Part shown: one piece after another, positions 17,674-26,335 of the stretch
Layout of the letters: each line of letters begins with the position of its first letter
Numbering within the stretch: position 1 is the first letter of the stretch
NCBI GenBank assembly: GCA_963522145.1
Contig: CAUQXI010000006.1
Location: 88,049 to 152,048 of the forward strand
Direction: 5' to 3'
From: Mesorhizobium_B sp963522145
GTDB taxonomy: Bacteria > Pseudomonadota > Alphaproteobacteria > Rhizobiales > Rhizobiaceae
Length of the DNA stretch: 64,000 bases
Program-made: the position numbers and the translations under genes
Notes under the pieces: model-generated
The model's database searches: none
Seen by the model: only the letters and a program-made list of their open reading frames with translations
Told to the model about the DNA's origin: nothing

Positions 17674-19181
17674 GCCAGACGGTCTCCGAGCAGGAACTGT
17701 AAGGCGCGATCCAGCCGGATATGCGGCAGCGAGAGGGTCAGGCCGTCCGCGTTCTTTTCCAACCTGGGCGGGCGAAATCGTACGAACCGAATGGGGGAAG
17801 GTGCTTCAGTTTTCGATTCAAGCGCTTCAAAAACCGAGTCTGGATTCTTCGGCAAGTCACCGGGAAATATGGCGGTTTCGGTGTTTCCGTCAAAGGCCTC
17901 GCCATTGATGGTTTCGCCCTCAAGCGGCGTGCCGATGATGACGGGTAGCGTGTCCAGACCTTGGCGCGCCGTTCCTTCCCGAGTCGCGCGAACGGCGGCC
18001 ATGGCAACGACATCGACGTCGGCGCCCGTCAGCGCCGCACGCTCGGCGGCGCGGCGAACAAGTCTGCGAACGATCGCCTGGAGGCGGTCATGGCTTTCGT
18101 GATGAAGGTGATCGGCCTTGGTGGCCGCGATCAGGATGCGGTCGATCCGGCGTGAGAACAAGTCCCCCAGCAGCGAGCCGCGGCCTGGTCGGAAGCAACT
18201 CAGGATTTCGGTGAGCGCCCGTTCGAGATCGGCCAACGCTGCCGGGCCGGCGTTGAGTGCAGCCATCGCGTCCACCATCACGATCTGACGGTCGAGCCGG
18301 GCAATGTGCTCGCGGAAGAAGGGTTTTACTACGACGCTCTTATAGGCCTCGTAGCGCCGCTCCATCATCGCGTGGAGCGACCCGCTCGGCGGCGCGCCAT
18401 CGGTCAGGATGAGCGGCGAGAAGGTGAGGGCCGGCGAGCCTTCGAGGTCGCCGGGCATCAGGAAGCGCCCGGGTGGAAGCGTGGAAAGCGCGCGCTGATC
18501 CGCCTTGCAGGCGCGAAGATAGGCAGCGAAGCTTTCGGCCAAAGCGCGCGCCTGCATCTCGTCTGCCGGGGCAGATGGATCGGCAAGCGTTGCCAGCGCA
18601 TTCCACTCCGCAGCAAGATCGGCGCGCACGGGCAGCCGCGCCAGGTCAAGCGCCTCGCGCGAGAATTCGCGAAAGCTCTTGTTGAGCAGAGGCAGGTCGA
18701 GCAGCCATTCGCCGGGGTAGTCCACGATGTCGAGGGAGAGCTTGCCCGCCCCGAACATGCGGCTCCATGCGGAGGCCGATTCATACTCGATCGTCAGCCG
18801 AAGCTCGGAAATCGCGCGGGTCGATTCGGGCCAGATGCGGCGATCCACCAGCGCGGCGATGTGGTCCTCAACCTGGAACCGGGGCACGGCCTTGTCGGGC
18901 TGCTCCTCGAGGTAAGCCTTCGCGAGGCGGCCGGACTTCAAGGCCTCGAAAAGCGGCAGTCGGCCGCCATGAAGAAGATTATGCACAAGGGCAGAGATGA
19001 ACACCGTCTTGCCCGCGCGGGAAAGGCCCGTCACCCCGAGCCGGAGCGTCGGCGAGAACATCTCGCCGGCGCGGCCCGCGAGCGTGTCCAGCGCAATCAG
19101 GGCCTCGTCGGCGAAGCTGGTTGTGGCGGCCAAGTGCGATGCTGCTCCCGATGGTTCGTCGCGAGATATAGGTGCATGCAC
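17670..19181 (-). CDS. ycjX: YcjX-family P-loop protein (DUF463)
   Basis: The 503-residue protein has a Walker A motif in LGVTGLSRAGKTVFISAL near residue 50, a DxxG-like LDIVDYPGEWLLDLPLL, and the family ILIAATKADHLHHESHDRLQ, an NKxD-like element. This is the YcjX group of predicted GTPases. The start is GTG 19181; no clear Shine-Dalgarno was found. It is followed by ycjF with a 4-base overlap and preceded by sixA on the same strand, so the three may share a transcript. Confidence 0.92.
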   Translation of the reverse strand: MHAPISRDEPSGAASHLAATTSFADEALIALDTLAGRAGEMFSPTLRLGVTGLSRAGKTVFISALVHNLLHGGRLPLFEALKSGRLAKAYLEEQPDKAVPRFQVEDHIAALVDRRIWPESTRAISELRLTIEYESASAWSRMFGAGKLSLDIVDYPGEWLLDLPLLNKSFREFSREALDLARLPVRADLAAEWNALATLADPSAPADEMQARALAESFAAYLRACKADQRALSTLPPGRFLMPGDLEGSPALTFSPLILTDGAPPSGSLHAMMERRYEAYKSVVVKPFFREHIARLDRQIVMVDAMAALNAGPAALADLERALTEILSCFRPGRGSLLGDLFSRRIDRILIAATKADHLHHESHDRLQAIVRRLVRRAAERAALTGADVDVVAMAAVRATREGTARQGLDTLPVIIGTPLEGETINGEAFDGNTETAIFPGDLPKNPDSVFEALESKTEAPSPIRFVRFRPPRLEKNADGLTLSLPHIRLDRALQFLLGDRLA

Positions 19182-19195
19182 CAGGCTTTGGTATG

Positions 19196-19696
19196 TCAGT
19201 CCCGTTTCGGGACGATCACGGCATGCAGAAATCCCGTATGCGGCTCGATCCTGCTCAGCGGGGCGTCGAACGACAGCACTGCGAGCGTCGAGGTCGGAAA
19301 GTCCCGTGCCAGCGCTTCGACAGCAGCGGCTTCCCCGTCGCGTGTCAGAAGCATGGCGGTTTCTGCGATAGCGGGATTGTGGCCGATCACGAGCAGGGAC
19401 TGGGCGCTCTGCGCCTTTATTTCGCGCAGGTAGCCGTTTGCGTCGGCATCGAACAGCGTCGTGGAGAAGGTTGCGCGCTCATCCAGCTCCGCAAGATCGA
19501 GGGTGGCAAGCGTTTCGCGGGTTCTGGCTGCGGCGGAACAAAGCACCCGCGACGGCGGAGCGAGCTCTGCGCGGAAGCGCAGCCCGACCTGCCGCGCGTC
19601 TTCACGGCCGGATTCTTCCAGCGGACGATCGAAGTCGCGCATCCCCGGTGACGCCTTCGCGGCCTTTGCGTGACGCAAAAGAAACAGGGTTGTCAT
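19196..19696 (-). CDS. sixA: SixA-type phosphohistidine phosphatase (histidine phosphatase family)
   Basis: The 166-residue protein has the catalytic RH pair in LFLLRHAKA at the N-terminus and the second active-site His in VIGHNPAI, the layout of the short SixA branch. SixA removes phosphate from histidine in phosphorelay Hpt domains or in the PTS(Ntr) protein NPr. GGAGG lies 7 bases before ATG 19696, so the longer frame to 19834 is not used. It lies 14 bases before ycjX. Confidence 0.88.
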   Translation of the reverse strand: MTTLFLLRHAKAAKASPGMRDFDRPLEESGREDARQVGLRFRAELAPPSRVLCSAAARTRETLATLDLAELDERATFSTTLFDADANGYLREIKAQSAQSLLVIGHNPAIAETAMLLTRDGEAAAVEALARDFPTSTLAVLSFDAPLSRIEPHTGFLHAVIVPKRD

Positions 19697-19887
19697 GTTG
19701 GATCCTCCTTCTCGTGATCGCGGCGCCTGTCCCGCGCCGGGCTGCCTCCCTCTTCGCTGCGCCGGCAACAGCAGGAGCGAAGAAAGAACTGGCCTGACAT
19801 TTGCGTGACCCGTCCCGGCCGACTGCTTGTGCATGGCAGCGCGCTTGAGTATATGGCGCGAAAAGCGGCCAGTGGGGGACTGAAGTC

Positions 19888-20304
19888 ATGGGTGAAGCCG
19901 TTGACGCCGTGTATGTTCCAACCGATGACGAGCCGTTCATGAACGAACGGCAGAAGTCTTATTTCCGGGCCAAGCTGCAGGACTGGAAGCAGGACATTCT
20001 CCGCGAGGCGCGCGAGACGCTGGAGATCCTCCAGCAGGAAAACGCCAACCATCCCGATCTGGCGGATCGCGCCTCGTCCGAGACGGACCGTGCGATCGAA
20101 CTGCGCGCCCGCGATCGCCAGCGCAAGCTGATCTCCAAGATCGACTCCGCGTTGAGCCGTATCGAGGACGGGACATATGGCTATTGCGAGGAAACCGGCG
20201 ATCCGATCGCGCTCAAACGCCTTGCGGCCCGTCCCATCGCGACACTTTCCATCGAAGCGCAGGAACGTCACGAGCGCCGCGAGAAGGTGTATCGCGACGA
20301 GTAG
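19888..20304 (+). CDS. dksA: DksA-type RNA polymerase-binding transcription factor
   Basis: The 138-residue protein has the DksA coiled-coil with the acidic tip region and a C-terminal globular part with YCEETGDPIALKRL. DksA enters the RNA polymerase secondary channel and works with ppGpp in the stringent response. Only the first of the four zinc-ligand Cys of Escherichia coli DksA remains; the others are Thr, Ala and Ile. This single-Cys form is common in alphaproteobacteria. Confidence 0.93.
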   Translation: MGEAVDAVYVPTDDEPFMNERQKSYFRAKLQDWKQDILREARETLEILQQENANHPDLADRASSETDRAIELRARDRQRKLISKIDSALSRIEDGTYGYCEETGDPIALKRLAARPIATLSIEAQERHERREKVYRDE

Positions 20305-20373
20305 GACGTGACTTTCTCTGCGGCGGTCAGCTGTAGAGAAAATCGTACCGGCTTAGGTAATGCGTCTTCGTCG

Positions 20374-21342
20374 CTACCGTTTCTGACTGGACAGCTCGCC
20401 AAGCAGCCTCGTCATCTCGTCGTCGAGTGACAAAGGACGCTGGGTGGCCGCGGGGGCAGGCTCGTCCATGTCGAGATCGAGCTCGTTCAGCAGGGCATCG
20501 TCGAAATCATCATCCAAGACGTCCGGCCTGCTTGCCTGAGGTGCCTGCGGCTGCGGGGGGCGTGATGCTGCCCGCGGCGCTTCGACCTGTTGCGCGAAGG
20601 CGGGGTTGGGCTCCGCTCTTCTCGGGTCGGCCGAACGGATCGCATCCTGCCGCGGGTCGATCGCGCGGCTTGCCGGCATCACATTGCGATCGCTGGCTGG
20701 ACGCACCTCCTCACGGCGCGGCGCCTGATTCTGCGGTCCGTTTGCCCTGACCGGGTGTGCTTGCGGCTGCGGCGGACGAGGGATCATGACGGGCGGGCGG
20801 GGATCGGGGATTGGCGGCACGCTCGGCGGCGCGAGTTCCGGCTCGCGCATTGCTGCTGGTTCGCTGCGCGCGGGCTGAGGTCGGGGTGCTTCAACTCGTG
20901 GCATCTCGGCCCTTGGCATCTCGGCACGCCGTGGATCGACTCGCGCCGGCTCGGCTCGCTCGGGGACATGATCCTCGCCGGATGTTTCCATCGCCAGTTC
21001 CCGCGCTTCCGGGCGGCGCGGTGCGATCGTACGGATGTTCTGCTCGACGACGACGTCGGACGGTCCGCCGATCAGCAACAGATGCTCCACATCGTCACGT
21101 CGCACGAGAATCAGCCGGCGATGACTGTCCACCGCGGTCGCGTCCATCACTGAAAGGCGCGTCTTGCGGTTCCGCCCCCCGGCGACAAAGGTGCCCGAAT
21201 TCAAGCCGCGCACTAGCCTGACGATGGCGAGAATCACCAAGAGCACGAGAAGGGCGCCAAGCGTCCAGAAGATCGCGTTCACATATTCCGGACCCACCAG
21301 GTCCGACAGCCACTCAGGCATCCCCACCTCGTCCCGAAACAT
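20374..21342 (-). CDS. FliO-like single-pass membrane protein
   Basis: The 322-residue protein begins with one hydrophobic segment (about residues 20-45, NAIFWTLGALLVLLVILAIV), then a FliO-like domain with RLSVMDATAVDSHRRLILVRRDDVEHLLLIGG, and a long Pro/Arg/Glu-rich disordered tail of about 190 residues ending with a short helix (DEMTRLLGELSSQKR). FliO helps insert the FliP pore of the flagellar export machine, but no flagellar gene lies nearby. It is divergent from cckA. An alternative start at 21321 would remove seven residues. Confidence 0.72.
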   Translation of the reverse strand: MFRDEVGMPEWLSDLVGPEYVNAIFWTLGALLVLLVILAIVRLVRGLNSGTFVAGGRNRKTRLSVMDATAVDSHRRLILVRRDDVEHLLLIGGPSDVVVEQNIRTIAPRRPEARELAMETSGEDHVPERAEPARVDPRRAEMPRAEMPRVEAPRPQPARSEPAAMREPELAPPSVPPIPDPRPPVMIPRPPQPQAHPVRANGPQNQAPRREEVRPASDRNVMPASRAIDPRQDAIRSADPRRAEPNPAFAQQVEAPRAASRPPQPQAPQASRPDVLDDDFDDALLNELDLDMDEPAPAATQRPLSLDDEMTRLLGELSSQKR

Positions 21343-21526
21343 CTGCCCCTCTCGACACTAGACTGTCCGGGTTCCGGCCTGCAACTGCGTTCGTGCTTGC
21401 GATCCAGGCATCGTTTGTGACGACGTAGCGTGAGCTTGCTCTTGTCGGCGGCGGGGGCGATGTGATTCAAGCCTCGCAACATCTTCATGCCGTAACGTGG
21501 CGGTTGAGCAGCGCTTTCGATCGTTC

Positions 21527-21571
21527 CCTGTTCGATCCGGCCCTGTTCGATCCGGCCTTGTTCGATCCGGC
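21527..21571 (+). repeat. Three 15-bp tandem repeats just upstream of cckA
   Basis: The 15-mer CCTGTTCGATCCGGC occurs at 21527-21541 and 21542-21556, and with one change (C to T) at 21557-21571. The array ends 15 bases before the chosen cckA start at 21587. It is in frame with an upstream extension of cckA, so it could also be coding if translation starts earlier (21497). Confidence 0.9.
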
Positions 21572-21586
21572 GGAATTCGAGGAACC

Positions 21587-24190
21587 ATGGCCCCCCAGCC
21601 GCGCAACGACTTTTATCCTGCCCCGATGGTGGATCGCGGCACCTCGCCGGGCATCGTGGCGCGGCTGATCGTGTTCTTCGTCGTGCTCACGGGATCGGCC
21701 GTGATCTTCGCCATCTTCCGCGAGCGCCTCGGAGACCCCTTCCTGCTCGGCATGCTGGGCGTGCTGGCCATGATCGGCGTGGGCTACCTTTTCGCGACCG
21801 CGATCGGCTTTGTTCGCATTGCGCCGCGCTCGACCGGCGATGAGCTTTCCAAGGCTTTTGTCGATTCGATGCCTCAGGGTCTCCTGGTCACTGATGCCAA
21901 GAGCCGGGTGATCTATGCCAACCGCGCTTATGCCGAAATGACCGGCGCGTCCGCTGCGGCTGATCTCCGCACGGTTGAGTCGCTGCTGTCAGACGATCCT
22001 GCCGCTGCGCCGACGATCGATCGTCTGGCGACCGGTTTGAAGGACGGGATCAATGGCGACGGCGAGTTCCGGCTGACGCAGGCGATCCGCCCCGGCTCGA
22101 CACCCGGCGCGCGGTGGTATCGCCTGCGTGCCGGACGCTTCAAGGCTCCGGGCCAGCGTCAGCCGCTTTCGGCGTGGCAACTCGCCGACATCTCGCGCGA
22201 GCGGGCGGAGCAGGAGCGCTTCTTTCTCGATTTGCAGAAGGCGATCGATCATCTCGACCATGCGCCTGCGGGCTTCTTCGCCGCCGATGGCGACGACCGC
22301 ATCACCTATGTGAATGCAACGCTGGCCGGCTGGCTCAGCATCGACCTTGCCAGCTTCACCCCGGGCTCGCTCAGCTTGCGCGAGATCGTGGCGGGAGACG
22401 GAATGGCGCTGGTGCATTCGGTCAAGGCCGATCCTGGCACCACGCGCAATGCAGTGATCGACCTCGACCTGGCGACCAGCAGCGGCAAGGCGCTGCCTGT
22501 GCGCTTCATGCACCGAGCCTCCGCGGGCCGCGACGGCGCGCCGGGACCGAGCCGTACCATCGTGCTCAACCGCGCGCAGGGAGAAGATGCGTCCAGCGCG
22601 TTGCGGGCGGCGGAAATCCGCTTCACGCGCTTCTTCAACTCGACGCCGATGGCGATCGCAGGTGTGGATCAGGCCGGGCGTATCCTGCGCACCAACGCGC
22701 CGTTCCTTTCGCTGTTTGCGAGCGTCGTGGACCGCGATGCGGTGGACCGCCATGTGCGGCTGGACACGGTGATCGATGAGCGCGACCGCCCCGCGCTCGC
22801 AGCGGCGCTCGAGAAGGCGCAGGCGCGACAGGCCGACATCTCGCCGATCGATACGCGTGTGCCCGGCGAAGGCGGCGAGCGGCATATGCGCTTCTATGTG
22901 AACGCCGTCGCCGACGGCACCGACGCCGATGGCGCCGAGGAGGCGGCGATCGTTTATGCCGTTGAAACCACTGAGCAGAAGGCGCTTGAAGCGCAGATGG
23001 CGCAAAGCCAGAAGATGCAGGCGGTTGGCCAGCTTGCCGGCGGCATCGCGCATGACTTCAACAATGTGCTGACGGCCATCATCATGTCGTCGGACCTTCT
23101 GCTCACCAACCAGCGTCCGTCCGATCCGTCCTTCCCAGACATTATGAACATCAAGCAGAATGCCAACCGCGCCGCCTCGCTGGTGCGCCAGCTGCTTGCC
23201 TTCTCACGCCGGCAAACCTTGCGTCCGGAGGTGCTCAATCTTGTGGACGTGCTCGCGGACGTTCGCATGCTGCTCGCCCGCCTTGTGGGCACGGAGGTGA
23301 GGCTCAAGATCGAGCATGGGCGCGATCTTTGGCCGGTGCGCGCCGATCTCGGGCAATTCGAGCAGGTCGTGGTGAACCTCGCGGTCAATGCGCGCGATGC
23401 GATGCCGGGGGGTGGCGACCTTTCCATCCGGACGCGCAATGTTTCGGCTTCGGAAGCCCAGGCCTTCGCCTATCGTGAGCTGACGCCCGGCGACTATGTG
23501 CTGGTGGAGGTGACGGATAGCGGCACCGGCATTCCGGCCGATGTGAAGGCGCAGATTTTCGAGCCGTTCTTCACCACCAAGGAAATCGGCAAAGGCACGG
23601 GCCTCGGGCTTTCCATGGTCTATGGCATCGTCAAGCAGACGGGAGGTTTCATCTTCTGCGAGTCCGAGCCGGGGAAGGGCGCCTCCTTCCTGATCTTCCT
23701 GCCGCGTCACGTGCCGGGCGCCGTCGCACCTGCCGCCGAGGCAGAAAGTGCTGTGGAGCCGCAGGCAGGTGTTCCGCCGGTGTCCAAACCGTCGCAAGCG
23801 AGCGGCGACCTGTCCGGTTCCGCGACGGTTCTGCTGGTGGAGGACGAGGACGCGGTCCGCATGGGGGGCATGCGCGCGTTGACCTCCAAGGGCTACCGTG
23901 TGCTCGAAGCCTCGTCCGGCGTGGAAGCGCTGGAGGTTTATCACGCGGAAGGCGGCAAAGTGGATATCGTCGTATCCGACGTGGTGATGCCGGAGATGGA
24001 CGGGCCGACGCTCTTGGGCGAACTGCTCAAGCTTCAACCGGACGTCAAGTTCATCTTCGTGTCCGGCTATGCGGAGGATGCCTTCGCGCGCAACCTGCCG
24101 GCCGATGCCAAGTTCGGGTTCCTGCCCAAGCCGTTTTCGCTCAAGCAGCTCGCCACCGTGGTCAAGGACATGCTGGAGCGACCGGACTGA
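21587..24190 (+). CDS. cckA: CckA-type hybrid sensor histidine kinase
   Basis: The 867-residue protein has two N-terminal membrane segments (about residues 20-75), PAS-like domains (about 90-220 and further copies to 460), a HisKA domain with GIAHDFNNVLTAI (His489), a HATPase domain with N box NLAVNARDAMPGGG and G boxes DSGTGIP and GKGTGLGLSMVYG, and a C-terminal receiver domain with phosphoacceptor Asp798 in VVSDVVMPEMDG. CckA feeds phosphate through ChpT to CtrA and CpdR, the core cell-cycle circuit of alphaproteobacteria. ATG 21587 has AGGA just ahead; an upstream frame start at 21497 would add a repeated VRSGP/VRSGL peptide. Confidence 0.95.
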   Translation: MAPQPRNDFYPAPMVDRGTSPGIVARLIVFFVVLTGSAVIFAIFRERLGDPFLLGMLGVLAMIGVGYLFATAIGFVRIAPRSTGDELSKAFVDSMPQGLLVTDAKSRVIYANRAYAEMTGASAAADLRTVESLLSDDPAAAPTIDRLATGLKDGINGDGEFRLTQAIRPGSTPGARWYRLRAGRFKAPGQRQPLSAWQLADISRERAEQERFFLDLQKAIDHLDHAPAGFFAADGDDRITYVNATLAGWLSIDLASFTPGSLSLREIVAGDGMALVHSVKADPGTTRNAVIDLDLATSSGKALPVRFMHRASAGRDGAPGPSRTIVLNRAQGEDASSALRAAEIRFTRFFNSTPMAIAGVDQAGRILRTNAPFLSLFASVVDRDAVDRHVRLDTVIDERDRPALAAALEKAQARQADISPIDTRVPGEGGERHMRFYVNAVADGTDADGAEEAAIVYAVETTEQKALEAQMAQSQKMQAVGQLAGGIAHDFNNVLTAIIMSSDLLLTNQRPSDPSFPDIMNIKQNANRAASLVRQLLAFSRRQTLRPEVLNLVDVLADVRMLLARLVGTEVRLKIEHGRDLWPVRADLGQFEQVVVNLAVNARDAMPGGGDLSIRTRNVSASEAQAFAYRELTPGDYVLVEVTDSGTGIPADVKAQIFEPFFTTKEIGKGTGLGLSMVYGIVKQTGGFIFCESEPGKGASFLIFLPRHVPGAVAPAAEAESAVEPQAGVPPVSKPSQASGDLSGSATVLLVEDEDAVRMGGMRALTSKGYRVLEASSGVEALEVYHAEGGKVDIVVSDVVMPEMDGPTLLGELLKLQPDVKFIFVSGYAEDAFARNLPADAKFGFLPKPFSLKQLATVVKDMLERPD

Positions 24191-24234
24191 ACCGGACGAC
24201 CCAGTGAGGCGGCCAGCCTGGCGCAAGCAAGGGC

Positions 24235-24465
24235 ATGGACAATAGCGCATCGGAGAAGACTGCCGGGAGCAGAAGGCCCCTTCAGATGCGTTTCGCCACC
24301 CCTGAGGATTACCAGAAGAAGCGTCTGACCGATCGAATGGAGATTGCCCGGGCGCTTGCCGTGTTCCGCGAGCATGGCTGCGACGAGAACGATTTGTTGA
24401 ACGAGCTTCTCAAGCTGTTCTATGTGGATCTCGATGAATATAACGAGATCTCGCGCGCGGCCTGA
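24235..24465 (+). CDS. Small uncharacterised protein
   Basis: The 76-residue product is soluble and helical, with the segment FATPEDYQKKRLTDRMEIARALAVFREHGCDENDLLNELLKLFYVDLDEYNEISRAA. It starts at ATG 24235, 45 bases after the cckA stop on the same strand, with a weak AAGGG ahead. I recognise no domain. Its codon use and coherent sequence argue it is real. Confidence 0.6.
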   Translation: MDNSASEKTAGSRRPLQMRFATPEDYQKKRLTDRMEIARALAVFREHGCDENDLLNELLKLFYVDLDEYNEISRAA

Positions 24466-24492
24466 GCCGTCGCTCGTCCCGGCTTATGGCAG

Positions 24493-24514
24493 GGGAGCCG
24501 ACATTCCGGCTCCC
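24493..24514. terminator. Possible hairpin between convergent genes
   Basis: GGGAGCCG (24493-24500) pairs with CGGCTCCC (24507-24514) around a six-base loop. It lies between the small protein gene ending at 24465 and gloA ending at 24547. There is no T-run, so it is at most a weak or Rho-assisted terminator. Confidence 0.4.
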
Positions 24515-24546
24515 GTCGAGATCGCAGGGCTCGCTTTCGCCGCGGC

Positions 24547-24987
24547 TCACCAGCTTCCGGTATTTTCCATGGATGCCCAAGGCTCGGCCTTTTCCAGCGC
24601 TTCGCCCTTTTGAAGAAGCTCGATCGAGATGTTGTCGGGTGAGCGGACGAAAGCCATGCGGCCATCGCGCGGCGGGCGATTGATCGTGACGCCTTGATCC
24701 ATCAGGCGCTGGCAGGTCACGTAGATATCGTCCACCTCATAGGCGAGATGGCCGAAATTGCGCCCGCCGGGATAATCCTCCGAGTCCCAGTTGTAGGTCA
24801 GCTCGACCAGCGGCGCGCTTTCGGTGACGCCGCGATGCTCGTCCTCGGGGGCAGCAAGAAAGATCAGCGTGTACTTGCCTTCCCGGTTTTCGAAACGTCG
24901 CACCTCCTTGAGGCCCAGCTTGCTGCAGTAAAAGTCGAGCGACTGGTCGATGTCGGTGACGCGGACCATGGTGTGGAGATAGCGCAT
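24547..24987 (-). CDS. gloA: Lactoylglutathione lyase (glyoxalase I)
   Basis: The 146-residue protein has the vicinal-oxygen-chelate fold with the metal ligands of glyoxalase I in place: His in RYLHTMVRV, Glu in VELTYNWD, His in FGHLAYEVDD and Glu in ISIELLQKG. It converts the methylglyoxal-glutathione adduct to S-lactoylglutathione. Length matches Escherichia coli GloA. It is transcribed convergently with the cckA-side gene. Confidence 0.95.
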   Translation of the reverse strand: MRYLHTMVRVTDIDQSLDFYCSKLGLKEVRRFENREGKYTLIFLAAPEDEHRGVTESAPLVELTYNWDSEDYPGGRNFGHLAYEVDDIYVTCQRLMDQGVTINRPPRDGRMAFVRSPDNISIELLQKGEALEKAEPWASMENTGSW

Positions 24988-25185
24988 AAGGAGCCTCGCT
25001 CTGGGGATTGCGCGGCATATACCGCGCTAAATACCGCTGGCAACCGCGTCGGGGGCGCGCTCCACATGGCCGGCCTGCCACAAGTGTTTAAAAATGCTTG
25101 AGGCGGCTCTTGCCTCGCAGCAAAAACGCAAGGCAATCTCCTTCGAGAATCAGTGTTCAGCGTGCGGTCGGGAAGGGTTCATCGG

Positions 25186-25776
25186 ATGGGGGAAAAGGGC
25201 TCTTTCATCCAGGCTGACGAAGCGGCGGGGGATGCGGCGCGACGGGGCATCGAGGCCGATGCAGACCTGACCGAGATTGCCGGCACGATCAAATGGTTCG
25301 ACATGGCCAAGGGATATGGCTTCATCCTTCCGGACCAGAGCGTCGGCGGAGACATACTCCTTCATGTGACCTGCCTGCGCCGCGACGGGCATCAGACTGC
25401 GCTGGAGGGCGCCCGCGTCGTCTGCCTCGTCAAGCAGGGCGAGCGGGGATTGCAGGCGTTCCGGGTCCTTTCGATGGACGCGTCTTCCGCTGTTCATCCT
25501 TCCGATCTTCAGCCGCGCACCCATGTGTCCGTCACTCCCGAGAGCGGCCTCGAACGCGCGCTCGTGAAGTGGTTCAACCGGACCAAGGGCTTCGGTTTCC
25601 TGACGCGCGGCGAGGGCACGGAAGACATCTTCATCCATATGGAAACGCTGCGCCGCTTCGGCATCGCCGAGCTTCGCCCCGGCCAGGTGGTGCTCGTCCG
25701 GTTCGGGCACGGCGACAAGGGCCTTATGGCCGCCGAAATTCATCCCGATATCGGCACCCTGCCGTCATCGCACTGA
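25186..25776 (+). CDS. Cold-shock protein with two CSD domains
   Basis: The 196-residue protein has two cold-shock domains. The first carries GTIKWFDMAKGYGFILPDQ and the second ALVKWFNRTKGFGFLTRG with the RNP2-like DIFIHMETL; a linker of about 45 residues joins them. Both bind single-stranded nucleic acid in the family. GGAAGGG at 25171-25177 lies eight bases before ATG 25186, so the earlier GTG at 25153 is not needed. The double-domain CspA-like form is common in Rhizobiales. Confidence 0.9.
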   Translation: MGEKGSFIQADEAAGDAARRGIEADADLTEIAGTIKWFDMAKGYGFILPDQSVGGDILLHVTCLRRDGHQTALEGARVVCLVKQGERGLQAFRVLSMDASSAVHPSDLQPRTHVSVTPESGLERALVKWFNRTKGFGFLTRGEGTEDIFIHMETLRRFGIAELRPGQVVLVRFGHGDKGLMAAEIHPDIGTLPSSH

Positions 25777-25825
25777 GCCGGGCGTCTCGGCCGGCCGGCA
25801 GCAGGTTCGCCAGGGGTTTTCGTTT

Positions 25826-26329
25826 ATGCTTCTTTCCGTCAGACTCATTTCAAGCTTGGGCGCCGTGGCTCTTGTCGCGGCGGTCGATCTGTTCGGCAGC
25901 CAAAGCCTAGCCGAACAGGCAGCGATGATGCTGCCGACCGACCCCGCCCCGCTCGTCGCCGTCACGGATGAGGGCGATCGCAACTTCTCCATCGAAATCG
26001 CGGATGATGCGGCGGAACGCTCGGCCGGGCTGATGTTTCGGGAAACCATGCCGGAGGACCACGGCATGCTGTTCGTGATGGACAACACGGATCAGGTCGG
26101 CTTCTGGATGCAGAACACGCCCATGCCGCTCGACCTGCTGTTCATCGGGCCCGAGGGCAAGGTGAAGCGCATCATGCGGGGCGAGCCGATGTCGGAGGCT
26201 GTGATCTCTCCAGGTGAGCCCGTCCGCTTCGTGCTGGAGCTCAAGGCTGGAACGGCAAAGCGTGTCGGCATCGAGAGCGGCGACATCGTTCGTCATCCCG
26301 TGATCACAGCCGTCGGCAATTCGGGCTGA
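25826..26329 (+). CDS. DUF192 family secreted protein
   Basis: The 167-residue product has a hydrophobic N-terminus of about 30 residues resembling a signal peptide, then the DUF192 core: SAGLMFRETMPEDHGMLFVMDNTDQVGFWMQNTPMPLDLLFIG, with a conserved Met/Trp/Asn cluster. The fold is known, but its function is not. It is followed seven bases on by a hydrolase gene on the same strand. Confidence 0.9.
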   Translation: MLLSVRLISSLGAVALVAAVDLFGSQSLAEQAAMMLPTDPAPLVAVTDEGDRNFSIEIADDAAERSAGLMFRETMPEDHGMLFVMDNTDQVGFWMQNTPMPLDLLFIGPEGKVKRIMRGEPMSEAVISPGEPVRFVLELKAGTAKRVGIESGDIVRHPVITAVGNSG

Positions 26330-26335
26330 GGGCCT

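Noticed and set aside
21527..21571. TTCGATCC repeats as tRNA T-arm fragments or an attachment site
   Set aside because: The T-arm-like core is only 8 bases, no acceptor or anticodon arms are present, and no integrase gene lies anywhere in the window.
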